Assembly (NCBI GenBank): GCA_028716365.1
Contig: JAQUPZ010000005.1
Span: 1 to 64,000, forward strand
Direction of reading: 5' to 3'
Length of the DNA: 64,000 nucleotides
Origin: Kiritimatiellia bacterium
GTDB taxonomy: Bacteria > Verrucomicrobiota > Kiritimatiellia > UBA8416 > YA12-FULL-48-11
The notes under the pieces are model-generated. The model saw nothing but the letters and a program-made list of their open reading frames with translations, was not told the DNA's origin and did no database searches. Positions 36,647 to 45,892 of this stretch are shown in pieces. The position numbers were made by a program, and so were the translations under genes. Positions within the stretch are counted from its first letter, which is position 1. Each line of letters begins with the position of its first letter.

Positions 36647-37045
36647 GTGAAACAAATTGATCCTTTACAACTATTGGCAGAAGCAAAAAAAGCCGCAAAA
36701 CGGGCATATGCCCCTTATTCAAAATACCGTGTGGGCGCGGCACTTTTAACTGCCAATGGAACCATTTTCCAAGGATGCAATGTGGAAAACGCATCCTACG
36801 GCCTGACAGTCTGCGCAGAACGCATTGCTCTTTTTTCAGCAATCGCCGCGGGTCACAAGAAATTCAAGGCCCTGGCTATTGTTGCCAGCGGCAGGAAAGC
36901 CCCCTCTCCTTGCGGAGCATGCCGACAAGTATTTGCCGAATTCTGCCAACCGGGTTTTCCGGTATATTTTGCTACGAAAAATAATCTCCGTAAATTTAGG
37001 TCCATGCCCCTGTCAAAACTTCTCCCAGCCACATTCAAACTTTAA
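36647..37045 (+). CDS. cdd: Cytidine deaminase
   Basis: 132 residues from GTG 36647, chosen because GGAGG lies eight bases before it; ATG 36632 in the same frame has no such site. Homotetrameric zinc enzyme that deaminates cytidine and deoxycytidine to uridine in pyrimidine salvage. The active site is seen in TVCAERIAL (Cys ligand and catalytic Glu) and PCGACRQV (two more Cys). NVENASYG binds the nucleoside. A palindrome follows 15 bp after the stop. Confidence 0.94.
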   Translation: MKQIDPLQLLAEAKKAAKRAYAPYSKYRVGAALLTANGTIFQGCNVENASYGLTVCAERIALFSAIAAGHKKFKALAIVASGRKAPSPCGACRQVFAEFCQPGFPVYFATKNNLRKFRSMPLSKLLPATFKL

Positions 37046-37059
37046 GACTTTAGGCCGAT

Positions 37060-37093
37060 AGTGTCAGGCACTGAAGAAATAATGCCTGACACT
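37060..37093. repeat. Perfect palindrome with GTGTCAGGCA core
   Basis: AGTGTCAGGCA and TGCCTGACACT, 11 bp each, with a 12-base loop (37071-37082). It could act as a terminator stem for cdd, but no T-run follows. The GTGTCAGGCA/TGCCTGACAC core looks like REP-type elements that often accompany tyrosine transposases, which would make it one copy of a genomic family. No other copy is seen in this window. Confidence 0.6.
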
Positions 37094-37128
37094 GAAAACT
37101 TCTTGCCATCAAATATGAATCCGCTACC

Positions 37129-38454
37129 ATGATGCCCATGACAAAAACTTTTGTTCTCGACACCAACGTTCTTCTTCATAATGCCGAGTCTATCGAGTCA
37201 TTCGCCGATAATACTGTAGTTCTGCCGATGGCAGTCATTGAAGAACTCGATAAATTCAAGGCCCACACTGATGAGCTCGGACGTAATGCCCGCCAGGTAA
37301 TCAGGCGACTCGATGCGCTCCGCGTTTCCGGCAACCTCAGAGACGGTGTACAGTTAAAAAACGGCGGAACACTCAAGATCATGGTCAGCCTGCCCAACGA
37401 CGTTGATACAGGCCTTGAAGTCAACATGGCTGATAACATGATTCTCAGGCTTGCATATAGCCTGAGTAAAAAAGGCGAATATGTCATATTCGTCAGCAAG
37501 GACATAAATGCCAGGATTAAAGCAGACGCGCTTGGGCTGCAGGCTGTCGACTTTGAAAAACAAAAGGTAAATCTCGACGAACTTTACGCCGGTTATTCAG
37601 AGGTTGAAGTTTCCGGTGATATTGTTGAAGCATTTTTCAAGAATGAGGTTCTGGACGTTCCCAGTATCGGACGTTTTCCAAACGAATTTGTCCTGCTCAA
37701 GGACAATGAAAAACACTCGGCGCTGACACGCGTCGTCAAGGCCGGAACACTGAAACATCTTTCCAGCCAACTAGACCGCGTCTGGAACATACAGTCACGC
37801 AACAAGGAACAGAGACTGGCGTTTGAACTCCTGATGGACCCTGAAATCATGATCGTAACGCTCGTCGGTCAGGCTGGCACAGGCAAGACCCTGCTTGCTC
37901 TCGCCTCCGCCCTTCAGGCCACACTCACGAATCACCAGTATGACCGTATACTCGTATCCCGCCCTATTATTCCCATGGGTAAAGACATCGGTTATTTACC
38001 TGGTGCAAAGGAAGAAAAACTTTCGCACTGGATGCAACCCATCTTTGATAACCTTACCTATCTTCTACGTGATGGCATAGATGAGACAGGCGGCAAGAAA
38101 AGAAAATTAACCGCCCAGGAAAAAATGCACCGGCTTCTCAGCGAAAATACCATCGGGCTTGAAGCTTTAACTTACATCAGGGGCCGTTCAATTCCCCGTC
38201 AGTATGTCATAATCGACGAGGCCCAGAACCTGACCCCTCACGAAGTGAAAACAATTGTAAGCCGCTCAGGAGAAGGCACCAAAATGGTACTTACAGGTGA
38301 TCCTTATCAGATTGACAATCCATACCTTGACGCATCCAGTAATGGACTTATTTACGCTGCCGAACGTTTGAAAGAGCAGACCATTCATGGCCATATAATG
38401 TTGAGGAAGAGCGAGCGTAGTAATCTCGCCGCCATTGCCGCAGAATATCTATAA
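37129..38454 (+). CDS. phoH: PhoH-family ATPase with N-terminal PIN domain
   Basis: 441 residues. PhoH2-type proteins join a PIN-type RNase domain (residues 5-140: FVLDTNVLLHNA, acidic positions near ADNMILRLA) to an ATPase/helicase-like domain. Walker A is GQAGTGKTLLAL and Walker B is VIIDEAQNLTPHE, followed by LTGDPYQIDN. Such proteins unwind and cleave RNA. No strong ribosome site precedes the clustered ATGs at 37129-37140, so the exact start may be one or three codons later. Confidence 0.94.
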   Translation: MMPMTKTFVLDTNVLLHNAESIESFADNTVVLPMAVIEELDKFKAHTDELGRNARQVIRRLDALRVSGNLRDGVQLKNGGTLKIMVSLPNDVDTGLEVNMADNMILRLAYSLSKKGEYVIFVSKDINARIKADALGLQAVDFEKQKVNLDELYAGYSEVEVSGDIVEAFFKNEVLDVPSIGRFPNEFVLLKDNEKHSALTRVVKAGTLKHLSSQLDRVWNIQSRNKEQRLAFELLMDPEIMIVTLVGQAGTGKTLLALASALQATLTNHQYDRILVSRPIIPMGKDIGYLPGAKEEKLSHWMQPIFDNLTYLLRDGIDETGGKKRKLTAQEKMHRLLSENTIGLEALTYIRGRSIPRQYVIIDEAQNLTPHEVKTIVSRSGEGTKMVLTGDPYQIDNPYLDASSNGLIYAAERLKEQTIHGHIMLRKSERSNLAAIAAEYL

Positions 38455-38615
38455 AATCGCTGGTTAAAAATTCCAGGTGGTATAAATAATCTTTACTTTT
38501 GTAATAGCCAGCATGGTACGCAAAGATTTAGAGTCGCAGTCGAAATTCAAGATATCACAGGATTTGATCAGTATATAAATATAATTGTCAGTTTACAACA
38601 AAAGGAGACGGTAAA

Positions 38616-40631
38616 ATGATTAACAAAACAACCATGATTTCAACTGCACTTTGCATTTCTCTCTTACTGTCGTCAGGTACCCAATCATCGGGTACCGACA
38701 AAATAGGAATAGTGATAGAATGCGAAAGCATAAGCAAACTGCTGGACGACATCACCGCCGTATCTGAAACGCTTAAACTCCCTTTTCAGAAAACAAAAAT
38801 TGAACTGGTACTTGCGAATATGTTCGCATCACCGTCACTTGCAGGAATCAGCAGTAACCAGCCATTTCAGGCCTGCATGGTAATCAAACAAATCGAAACA
38901 AACCCCAATCAAGCCGGGCTACAGGCACCCGGCAAATCATTTGTCCTTGTTTTGCCTCTTACCGATAACGGCGACAATTACCTGAAGTCTGCCGGTAAAG
39001 CTTACGGCAAGTCCGAGAAAGTGAATACCATCACACACTTAAGTCTATATGCAGGAGAGAAACCCGGCTCAAAGCCTGACTTGTATATTGGAATAAGTAG
39101 CGGTAAAGCTGTGGTTGGTGCCGATGCGGCGAATGTTGAATTTATACTCTCCAGTCTCAACAATCTTTTCACATGGAAGGCCGGTTTTGCTGCCGTGTCC
39201 GGTACTATCAGAGTCGGCATAGATATTGCCGCGGTCACCCCACCACTCGAATGTACATTGCAGCAATTCACCGCAATGTTAAAACAAATGCCTCCCCCAG
39301 CTCAAACTCCGGAAATGTCAGTAAAAACCAATCCCGCACAAATTATGTCTGCAGAAGGTGAGTTACTTCTGGCCATTATGAAGCAGTTGAAGACTTACAC
39401 TTTAGGAATAGGCATAAAAAAGAAGACCATAGAAATCAATACCTTGTTGGCTCCAGCCCAAGAAGGACAACTTGCAGCCTTAATGAGCAATCTGACACCT
39501 CCGTCAGAGAAATATCTTTCCGCCATGCCGGCGAATGCTTTCATTACCTCCGCCGGAAATGGCATGAACATCATTGACATCTTCGTTGAACCTTACAGCG
39601 TAATGATGGAAAAGATATTCAGCGCCATTGGCCAGGACAGTACAAAAGCCGGGGCGCAAATGAAGGAACTCATGTTGTCCATGAAAGGAGCCTTCTCTGG
39701 TGAATACACGATCGGTGTGGTTCCCGGTGCGATACCAAAAGACATTGCCCTGGTCGAAATGATCGGGGTGAAAGATCCTGCCAAATTCCGCAAGACCATT
39801 CTCGACGGAATAGCCACAACCAGTGCTGTGTACTCAAACCTGATCCCCGGAATGTCCATGACCCTTGGAAAATCCAGGATATCAAGCGGCGTTGAGGTTA
39901 TCCCGTACACAGTTTCATACAAACCATCTTCGAACACCACGCCTCAGGCCGCCATGATGACCATGGGACTTTTCCAGAATTACAAGGCCGAAATAACATT
40001 CGTAGGTAATGATGTGATCTACGCAATGGGAGGTGGTCCGGCAATAATGGATATGGCACTTGCACGCTTGAAGACCGGTGGAACCAGAGTGGATACATCA
40101 AAAATATTTACCAGCCTTTTCCCGCAAGCACCTGCCAAAATGGTGAGTGTCCAATCATTCGAACTGGTCAAACTGATCAAGGCTCTTCTTGCTACCATGC
40201 CCAATGGGGAGCAGATACTCCTTCTGATTCCCGATACTAATTCCGGTATCGCTGGTTACTCAACTCTCAAAGGCAGTGACTTGATCACTACCACCCGTAT
40301 TGGCCTTGATGAAATTGCCGGTATCAAAAACGCATTACCGGCGCTTGGGATGATGCTAATGCCAATGATAATGGCCGCAAATCCACAAGCCGGTGCCGCA
40401 CCGGGAGGCTCTGATGCAAGATGTATCAACAACCTAAGGATGCTTGATGCTGCCAAGGAACAGGCAGCGCTTGAAAAAGGGATGAAGAACGGTGATAACG
40501 TTGACCCATCATCGATTGTAAAGTATCTTCTAAGGGGAAAAATGCCTGTTTGTCCTGCTGGTGGAATTTATTTACTCAATCCAATTGGGAAATCACCAAC
40601 TTGTTCAATCCCAAGTCATGTACTAAAATAA
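38616..40631 (+). CDS. Exported protein with pseudopilin-like C-terminal tail
   Basis: 671 residues; strong AAAGGAG site and signal peptide (about 1-25). The first 590 residues hold two similar alpha/beta halves with several moderately hydrophobic helices and Met-rich stretches, perhaps a DUF3352-type fold, which is not certain. The last 70 residues are distinct: CINNLRMLDAAKEQAALEKG, then KMPVCPAGGIYLLN and PTCS. This is the usual C-terminal part of type II secretion/type IV pseudopilins in Lentisphaerota-like bacteria. The N-terminus has no prepilin cleavage site. Role unknown. Confidence 0.7.
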   Translation: MINKTTMISTALCISLLLSSGTQSSGTDKIGIVIECESISKLLDDITAVSETLKLPFQKTKIELVLANMFASPSLAGISSNQPFQACMVIKQIETNPNQAGLQAPGKSFVLVLPLTDNGDNYLKSAGKAYGKSEKVNTITHLSLYAGEKPGSKPDLYIGISSGKAVVGADAANVEFILSSLNNLFTWKAGFAAVSGTIRVGIDIAAVTPPLECTLQQFTAMLKQMPPPAQTPEMSVKTNPAQIMSAEGELLLAIMKQLKTYTLGIGIKKKTIEINTLLAPAQEGQLAALMSNLTPPSEKYLSAMPANAFITSAGNGMNIIDIFVEPYSVMMEKIFSAIGQDSTKAGAQMKELMLSMKGAFSGEYTIGVVPGAIPKDIALVEMIGVKDPAKFRKTILDGIATTSAVYSNLIPGMSMTLGKSRISSGVEVIPYTVSYKPSSNTTPQAAMMTMGLFQNYKAEITFVGNDVIYAMGGGPAIMDMALARLKTGGTRVDTSKIFTSLFPQAPAKMVSVQSFELVKLIKALLATMPNGEQILLLIPDTNSGIAGYSTLKGSDLITTTRIGLDEIAGIKNALPALGMMLMPMIMAANPQAGAAPGGSDARCINNLRMLDAAKEQAALEKGMKNGDNVDPSSIVKYLLRGKMPVCPAGGIYLLNPIGKSPTCSIPSHVLK

Positions 40632-40658
40632 AACTCCATCTGCGCTGATAAATTAAAA

Positions 40659-42050
40659 TTATTGCCACATAATATCAAGGCATGAACGGTCAGTACTATC
40701 TATGATACCAACCATTTGATCTTGCCTGACCAGTTTAAGGAAACGTCCGGGTTCAATCTCCCAAATCTGGTACATGAATTTATCGCCAGGGTTGGACTGG
40801 CCTGCTTTCCGCATCTTTGGAAACCTGGAAGATAATATCATCCTATAAGCCGTTACGAACTCTCCTGCATCCTGGGGAGTGTCCCAAACGGTCTTCCAAA
40901 CCAGCAAATCCTTCCCTGTCTCATTATTGGTCAGAAAATAATACCGGTCTCCGCCCCATCCTGCAGCTGCTGTAGAAATCGCAACTGGATCCCTCGATTC
41001 TTTATTCGCCCAAATTTCAAGAAGTATCTTGATACCCAGTTCACCGAGAACATCTTCTTCTCCCAGTAACCATTTTTCCGACAACTTTGTCTTTAGTTCA
41101 GGCAATCGTACGTCAACCGGAAGATCACGCTGTCCTGAGAGTTTCTCAGGATGTAATACTTGCTCGGTTGATTGCGGTGGATTCTTGTAAAGATCACCGA
41201 CAGCGTTCCATCCTCCTTTTGTTTTGACGAAATTTACCATCATTGCACCCTGGATATATGTGGCATAGATGGATTCCATAAAATAGCGCGGCAAGTCCTT
41301 CATGTCTTTTATCGAGGCTGTTAATCCTCCGAGAGATGCGGTCGCACTGTTTTCCGCCATATTCATTATGGTGTCATAATCCATGGCACCCTGCATGTTG
41401 ATTGCCATGGATACCATTGGATCAGCAAGAGCCGGATCAGTAATGCCCCCCTGCTTGATGACCATCCATGCCATCATCACAAGAGTGGCATCACCCTCAA
41501 CCAGGCATTGCTTACCAAACATTGCATCCCCATTATCCCTCATTGCTTTCACATCTTTGAGGATAAAATCATACAGGTTGAAATACTGATCCTGCAGGGC
41601 ATGATACAATTCATGGGAAAGGACAAGGTCAAGCATCAAGGGATCCATATCAGTAATTAAAAGATTACATTTCTTGGTTTCAGGGTCGTAATGCGCTGCC
41701 GCCTGTCCTTCGAGAATTTTGATGAGTGTGGCAGTCAGATCCATATCTTTCTCAAGAACTCCCATTTTGACAAGAGCCTTGACATACCAGTTGGCATTTT
41801 CATCACCATATTGTTCATCTACGGATTTCTTAACAAATTTTTTAAAGTCTTCTTTTGACTGTACTTCCGTTATGACTTTGTTTTTGAACTTTAAAATCCT
41901 TATTTTTTCAACTTCACGACATATTGATTCACTTCTCTTAAACGCATCCTCTACTACCTTGGAAATAACTGGTACTTGTGCAAATACGGAACAAACCCAG
42001 GCTATGATTGCAATAACTGCCGTGATTTTGATTAACACCTTCATAAGCAT
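40659..42050 (-). CDS. Predicted exported zinc metallopeptidase (gluzincin-like)
   Basis: 463 residues with a signal peptide (about 1-24). Residues 146-150 are HELYH, the HExxH zinc motif, within LVLSHELYHALQDQYFNL. About 35 residues later comes CLVEGDATLVMM, where the Glu of EGxA would be the third zinc ligand in the gluzincin clan. The C-terminal 250 residues are Trp/Asp-rich with no recognised domain. Proteins with HxxxHALQDQxF are known as a family of uncharacterised peptidases in soil and PVC bacteria. Converges on the 671-residue gene, 27 bp apart. Confidence 0.75.
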   Translation of the reverse strand: MLMKVLIKITAVIAIIAWVCSVFAQVPVISKVVEDAFKRSESICREVEKIRILKFKNKVITEVQSKEDFKKFVKKSVDEQYGDENANWYVKALVKMGVLEKDMDLTATLIKILEGQAAAHYDPETKKCNLLITDMDPLMLDLVLSHELYHALQDQYFNLYDFILKDVKAMRDNGDAMFGKQCLVEGDATLVMMAWMVIKQGGITDPALADPMVSMAINMQGAMDYDTIMNMAENSATASLGGLTASIKDMKDLPRYFMESIYATYIQGAMMVNFVKTKGGWNAVGDLYKNPPQSTEQVLHPEKLSGQRDLPVDVRLPELKTKLSEKWLLGEEDVLGELGIKILLEIWANKESRDPVAISTAAAGWGGDRYYFLTNNETGKDLLVWKTVWDTPQDAGEFVTAYRMILSSRFPKMRKAGQSNPGDKFMYQIWEIEPGRFLKLVRQDQMVGIIDSTDRSCLDIMWQ

Positions 42051-42174
42051 TAAATATGTTTGAAAAGTATGCGTTTGCCGTGTTTATTACAATCGTAATC
42101 TGCAAACAACCATATTTCCCTCCTTGACGACAACAGACTAAGTAAATAGTTTACCGCGCAATCATGAAGACTCA

Positions 42175-42202
42175 TTGACACTGAACACAAGAGGCATAAA
42201 AT
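42175..42202 (+). promoter_or_regulatory. Sigma-70-type promoter of phosphoglycerate mutase
   Basis: TTGACA (42175-42180) and TAAAAT (42197-42202) with a 16-base spacer, 32 bases before the ATG. A close match to consensus, and the orientation fits the gene at 42234. Confidence 0.65.
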
Positions 42203-42233
42203 CAGATCATTGAATAGAAAGGATAAGCATATC

Positions 42234-42980
42234 ATGTATAAAGTTGTTCTTTTGAGACATGGCGAAAGCACCTGGAATAAGGAAAACCGCTTCACCGGCT
42301 GGACTGATGTGGATCTTTCCGAAAAAGGTCTGAAGGAAGCCGAAGTCGCCGGCGATGTGATGAAAAAGGCAGGTCTCGCCTTTGACATAGCCTATACGTC
42401 CGTTCTGAAACGCGCTATACGCACTCTCTGGATCGCCACGGATAAGATGGACCTTCTATGGGTACCTGTTGTCCGTTCCTGGCGTTTGAATGAACGTCAT
42501 TATGGTGCACTTCAGGGACTTAACAAATCAGAGATGGCTTCAAAATATGGTGAGGACCAAGTGCTCGTGTGGCGCCGCAGCTACGATACCCCACCCCCAG
42601 CACTCGAAAAATCGGATGATCGCTATCCCGGCAAAGATCGCCGCTACACTTCTCTAACCGAGAAGGAACTGCCACTGACTGAATGTCTTAAAGATACGGT
42701 TGCAAGGTTTCTGCCCTTCTGGCATGAAACAATCGCCCCGACTGTAAAGTCAGGGAAGAAAGTCATCATCGCCGCACATGGTAATAGTCTGCGCGCATTG
42801 GTAAAATATCTGGATAACGTGTCGGAAAAGGATATCGTAAGCCTGAATATCCCGACCGGTATTCCTCTTGTTTATGAACTGGATAAGGATCTTAAACCGA
42901 TAAATAATTATTATCTAGGTGATCCCGAGACAGTCAAAAAAGCACAGGAAGCAGTTGCAAAACAGGGTAAGGCAAAGTAA
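42234..42980 (+). CDS. gpmA: 2,3-bisphosphoglycerate-dependent phosphoglycerate mutase
   Basis: 248 residues from ATG 42234 with AAGGA ten bases upstream. Interconverts 3- and 2-phosphoglycerate in glycolysis and gluconeogenesis. The phosphohistidine motif is [12 protein letters not shown] (His9), followed by [11 protein letters not shown], the substrate segment [13 protein letters not shown] and the second His in [14 protein letters not shown]. The C-terminal GIPLVYELD is typical of GpmA rather than the broad-specificity phosphatases. A good promoter precedes it. Confidence 0.96.
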   Translation: MYKVVLLRHGESTWNKENRFTGWTDVDLSEKGLKEAEVAGDVMKKAGLAFDIAYTSVLKRAIRTLWIATDKMDLLWVPVVRSWRLNERHYGALQGLNKSEMASKYGEDQVLVWRRSYDTPPPALEKSDDRYPGKDRRYTSLTEKELPLTECLKDTVARFLPFWHETIAPTVKSGKKVIIAAHGNSLRALVKYLDNVSEKDIVSLNIPTGIPLVYELDKDLKPINNYYLGDPETVKKAQEAVAKQGKAK

Positions 42981-43014
42981 GTCAAAAATAAATTGTAAAC
43001 AAAGAGGTAAACAG

Positions 43015-43779
43015 TTGAATAAATTCTTTCTTAGACGGTTCGATATGAAGCTTGCGCAATGTTTGCTTTGTGTATTATCGGTATGCCTGATATGCGGAGA
43101 AACAAGAGGCAGCGAAAATTCTGACATAAAACCTGTTCTGACAATTACGAAAGTTGACGACTTCGAAATAACCGGTAATGGTTCTTCCTCTGTGTGGGAG
43201 AAAACAAACTGGCAATCACTCGCCAGAATCTGGGAAGGGAAATCCACTTATCCAACTAAAGTAAAAGTACTGTATTCCAATACCGGTATTTATTTCCTGT
43301 TTGATTGCGAGGACAAGCAATTGACATGTACAATGACCAAGGATTTCGACGATATCTTCAAGGAAGACGTCGTGGAAGTCTTTCTCTGGCCGGATGAAAA
43401 ACAGGACCTTTACTTTGAATATGAGGCATCCCCTTTAGAAGTCCAGCTTCCAATCCTTGTGCCAAATCATAATGGCAAATTTTTCGGTTGGCGCCCCTGG
43501 CGCTTTGAAGGTGATCGCCTGACCAAGGTCAAAACGTCCGTGAGAGGTGGAAAAAAGAAGAAAATGGCAAAGGTCACAGGTTGGACTGCAGAATTTTTTA
43601 TTCCATTCAAACTAATGACCGGCATGGATAACGTTCCACCGGCGTCGGGTACCAAATGGCGTGCCAACATATATCGGATTGATTACGATAATCTTCCGCA
43701 ATCACACTGGGTGTGGTCAACCGTTACCAAGCAAACATTCCACGATTTCCACAATTTTGGCGTGTTTAAGTTCGAGTAA
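43015..43779 (+). CDS. Exported carbohydrate-binding CBM9-like protein
   Basis: 254 residues from TTG 43015 (AGAGG seven bases upstream); ATG 43045 is the alternative. Either way it has a signal peptide (hydrophobic core LAQCLLCVLSVCLICG). The mature chain matches family 9-like carbohydrate-binding beta-sandwiches: VKVLYSNTGIYFLFDCED, EDVVEVFLWPDE, WTAEFFIPF and WRANIYRIDYD near the end. Such single-domain proteins bind sugars on the surface. No catalytic domain. It follows gpmA by 34 bp. Confidence 0.83.
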   Translation: MNKFFLRRFDMKLAQCLLCVLSVCLICGETRGSENSDIKPVLTITKVDDFEITGNGSSSVWEKTNWQSLARIWEGKSTYPTKVKVLYSNTGIYFLFDCEDKQLTCTMTKDFDDIFKEDVVEVFLWPDEKQDLYFEYEASPLEVQLPILVPNHNGKFFGWRPWRFEGDRLTKVKTSVRGGKKKKMAKVTGWTAEFFIPFKLMTGMDNVPPASGTKWRANIYRIDYDNLPQSHWVWSTVTKQTFHDFHNFGVFKFE

Positions 43780-43924
43780 CAATCAGTAATCACCGAAAAA
43801 CCATCTGTTACTCTTAAGTCCTGCAGTCAACGTCTGTCCCAAGGTAAACTACTTCAACAGACTTTCACAATTGACCGACTAGCCTCTAATGGATAATCTT
43901 TAACTTCACATTTGAGCTGGAAAG

Positions 43925-44422
43925 ATGAGAAAACCGGATTCAAAAATATTATCAGTAAGACAAATGCTGAAAGAGCGGAAAATACTCCGCAATAAAGGCA
44001 GGAAACTCGTGTTCACAAATGGATGTTTTGACATCCTGCATGCAGGCCATGTCGATTATCTTACCTTTTCAAGAAACCAGGGCGACGCACTGGTTGTTGG
44101 CCTCAATTCCGATTCGTCGGTCCGTAAAATCAAAGGTAAACTTCGGCCTCTGGTCAACCAGAATGACCGCGCTCTCATACTGGCCTCTTTGGAAGCGGTT
44201 GACTATGTTGTGATCTTTAACGAAATCGAACCGGCAAAATTGATTGCCAAGATTATCCCGGACGTGCTTGTCAAGGGTTCGGATTGGGCACACTATGTCA
44301 GCGGAAGAGATATTGTGGAAAAACATGGTGGCAGAGTTGTACTCGCCCACTTGGTCCCGAACCGTTCCACCACCGGCATCATCAAAATAATCAGGAAACA
44401 GCTTCTGAAAGCCAAAAACTAA
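43925..44422 (+). CDS. rfaE2: D-glycero-beta-D-manno-heptose 1-phosphate adenylyltransferase
   Basis: 165 residues. It adds AMP to heptose-1-phosphate to make ADP-heptose, the LPS-core donor. The nucleotidyltransferase signature is VFTNGCFDILHAGHVDYL (HxGH), with LVVGLNSDSSVRKIKGKLRP and RSTTGIIKII near the end. It corresponds to the C-terminal half of E. coli HldE; the kinase half is not in this window. The following epimerase gene starts eight bases later, so the two make a pathway pair. Confidence 0.94.
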   Translation: MRKPDSKILSVRQMLKERKILRNKGRKLVFTNGCFDILHAGHVDYLTFSRNQGDALVVGLNSDSSVRKIKGKLRPLVNQNDRALILASLEAVDYVVIFNEIEPAKLIAKIIPDVLVKGSDWAHYVSGRDIVEKHGGRVVLAHLVPNRSTTGIIKIIRKQLLKAKN

Positions 44423-44430
44423 GACAGACC

Positions 44431-45399
44431 ATGGCAAAGAGTTTCATAGTTACAGGCGGAGCCGGATTCATCGGATGTAACATCGTAAAAGCCCTGAACG
44501 AAAAAGGTAACAACAACATCATTGTCGTGGACGATATCGGTTCCGATAAAGCCAAAGAAAAAAATTTGAAAGCTGTAAGGTTTCATAAGTTCATCGGTAT
44601 CAATGAATTCAGGAAACTATTCGTTGCCGGTAAAATGAAGAACGCTGATGTCATCTTCCACATGGGTGCCTGTAGTTCAACCACGGAGACCAACGAGGAA
44701 TACCTGATTGATAACAATTTCATCTATACACGTCAGCTTTGCGAATGGTGTCTTCGCCACAATTCCCGTTTCATTTATGCTTCCAGTGCGGCCACTTATG
44801 GAGATGGTTCGCTGGGTTATTCTGACAACGACATGCTTACGCCTCAACTGAAACCACTGAATCTTTATGGACGTTCAAAACAAATGTTCGATCTCTGGGC
44901 ACTGGAAAATAAGATGCTGAACAAGATCGTTGGTTTGAAATATTTCAACGTTTATGGTCCACACGAGGACCATAAGGGTGACATGCGTTCCGTCATCAAC
45001 AAAGCTTATGATCAGATACTCCAGACTGGCGAACTGAAGCTTTTCAAATCGTACAAACCTGATTACCGGGACGGCGAACAGGAACGCGACTTTATCCACG
45101 TAAAAGATGCCGTGAAGGTCTCGCTCTTTTTTGAGGAACACAGAAATGTCTCTGGAATTTTCAACTGCGGCACTGGTAAGGCACGCACATGGATTGATCT
45201 GGCAAAGGCCGTTTTTACCGCCATGGAGCAGAAACCTCAGATCAAGTTCATAGAGATGCCGCTTGAAATTCGCGATAAATATCAGTATCACACCCAGGCT
45301 GACATGACCAAGTTAAGGTCAGTTGGATATAATGAACCTTTTACGTCAATAGAAGAAGGCGCAAAGGAATACGTCCACAATTATCTTTCAATTCGGTGA
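44431..45399 (+). CDS. hldD: ADP-glyceromanno-heptose 6-epimerase
   Basis: 322 residues from ATG 44431; the frame is open further upstream inside rfaE2, but only this start fits the family. It converts ADP-D-glycero-D-manno-heptose to the L-glycero form. Rossmann motif TGGAGFIGCNIV, HMGACSSTTETN, the YxxxK catalytic pair in LNLYGRSKQMFD and DFIHVKDAVKV are visible. Directly follows rfaE2. Confidence 0.94.
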   Translation: MAKSFIVTGGAGFIGCNIVKALNEKGNNNIIVVDDIGSDKAKEKNLKAVRFHKFIGINEFRKLFVAGKMKNADVIFHMGACSSTTETNEEYLIDNNFIYTRQLCEWCLRHNSRFIYASSAATYGDGSLGYSDNDMLTPQLKPLNLYGRSKQMFDLWALENKMLNKIVGLKYFNVYGPHEDHKGDMRSVINKAYDQILQTGELKLFKSYKPDYRDGEQERDFIHVKDAVKVSLFFEEHRNVSGIFNCGTGKARTWIDLAKAVFTAMEQKPQIKFIEMPLEIRDKYQYHTQADMTKLRSVGYNEPFTSIEEGAKEYVHNYLSIR

Positions 45400-45418
45400 T
45401 TATACAGGAATGGAAATA

Positions 45419-45793
45419 ATGACAATAAAGACCAAATTACAGAAACTATTTATTTTTTACAGTATTGCAGGTTGTCTGATTTTTACGATGATATCAACAC
45501 AGGGATGTTCTGCTTCACGTAATTTTCCAAACAACACCGTACAGGTTGTTGTATCCATAGACCAGAAAATAACACTTGAAGGACAACCCGTTCAAATCGC
45601 CGATCTGGCCTCAAAGTTAAAATCAATCGGGGCGACACCAAATACAATCATCCGGGTTCTTATACACAAAAACACCTCGACAGAAATGATGAAGGATATC
45701 AGCCGTTCCCTGGCTTCCGGCGGTTATCGAAAAATGGTATTTACCCAGCCAAAACAGGCCGAAGTCTTTTCAAAAGAACCGTCGAATAAGTAG
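45419..45793 (+). CDS. Lipoprotein with ExbD/TolR-like periplasmic domain
   Basis: 124 residues from ATG 45419 (AGGA nine bases upstream; ATG 45410 is closer to it than usual). Hydrophobic signal ending ISTQGC, a plausible lipobox. Residues 40-110 (QVVVSIDQKITLEGQPV, DLASKLKSI, TIIRVLIHKN) look like the periplasmic part of ExbD/TolR, which usually follows one transmembrane helix rather than a lipid anchor. No exbB/tolQ partner nearby. The role is open. Confidence 0.6.
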   Translation: MTIKTKLQKLFIFYSIAGCLIFTMISTQGCSASRNFPNNTVQVVVSIDQKITLEGQPVQIADLASKLKSIGATPNTIIRVLIHKNTSTEMMKDISRSLASGGYRKMVFTQPKQAEVFSKEPSNK

Positions 45794-45892
45794 CTGCCGA
45801 AAATTGGCTGCTTGTCCACAAACTTACAGGGTGTTATAGTTGTTATTCAACAAATGGATAACAAAGAATGTCGACAACAAGGAAATACTCCA

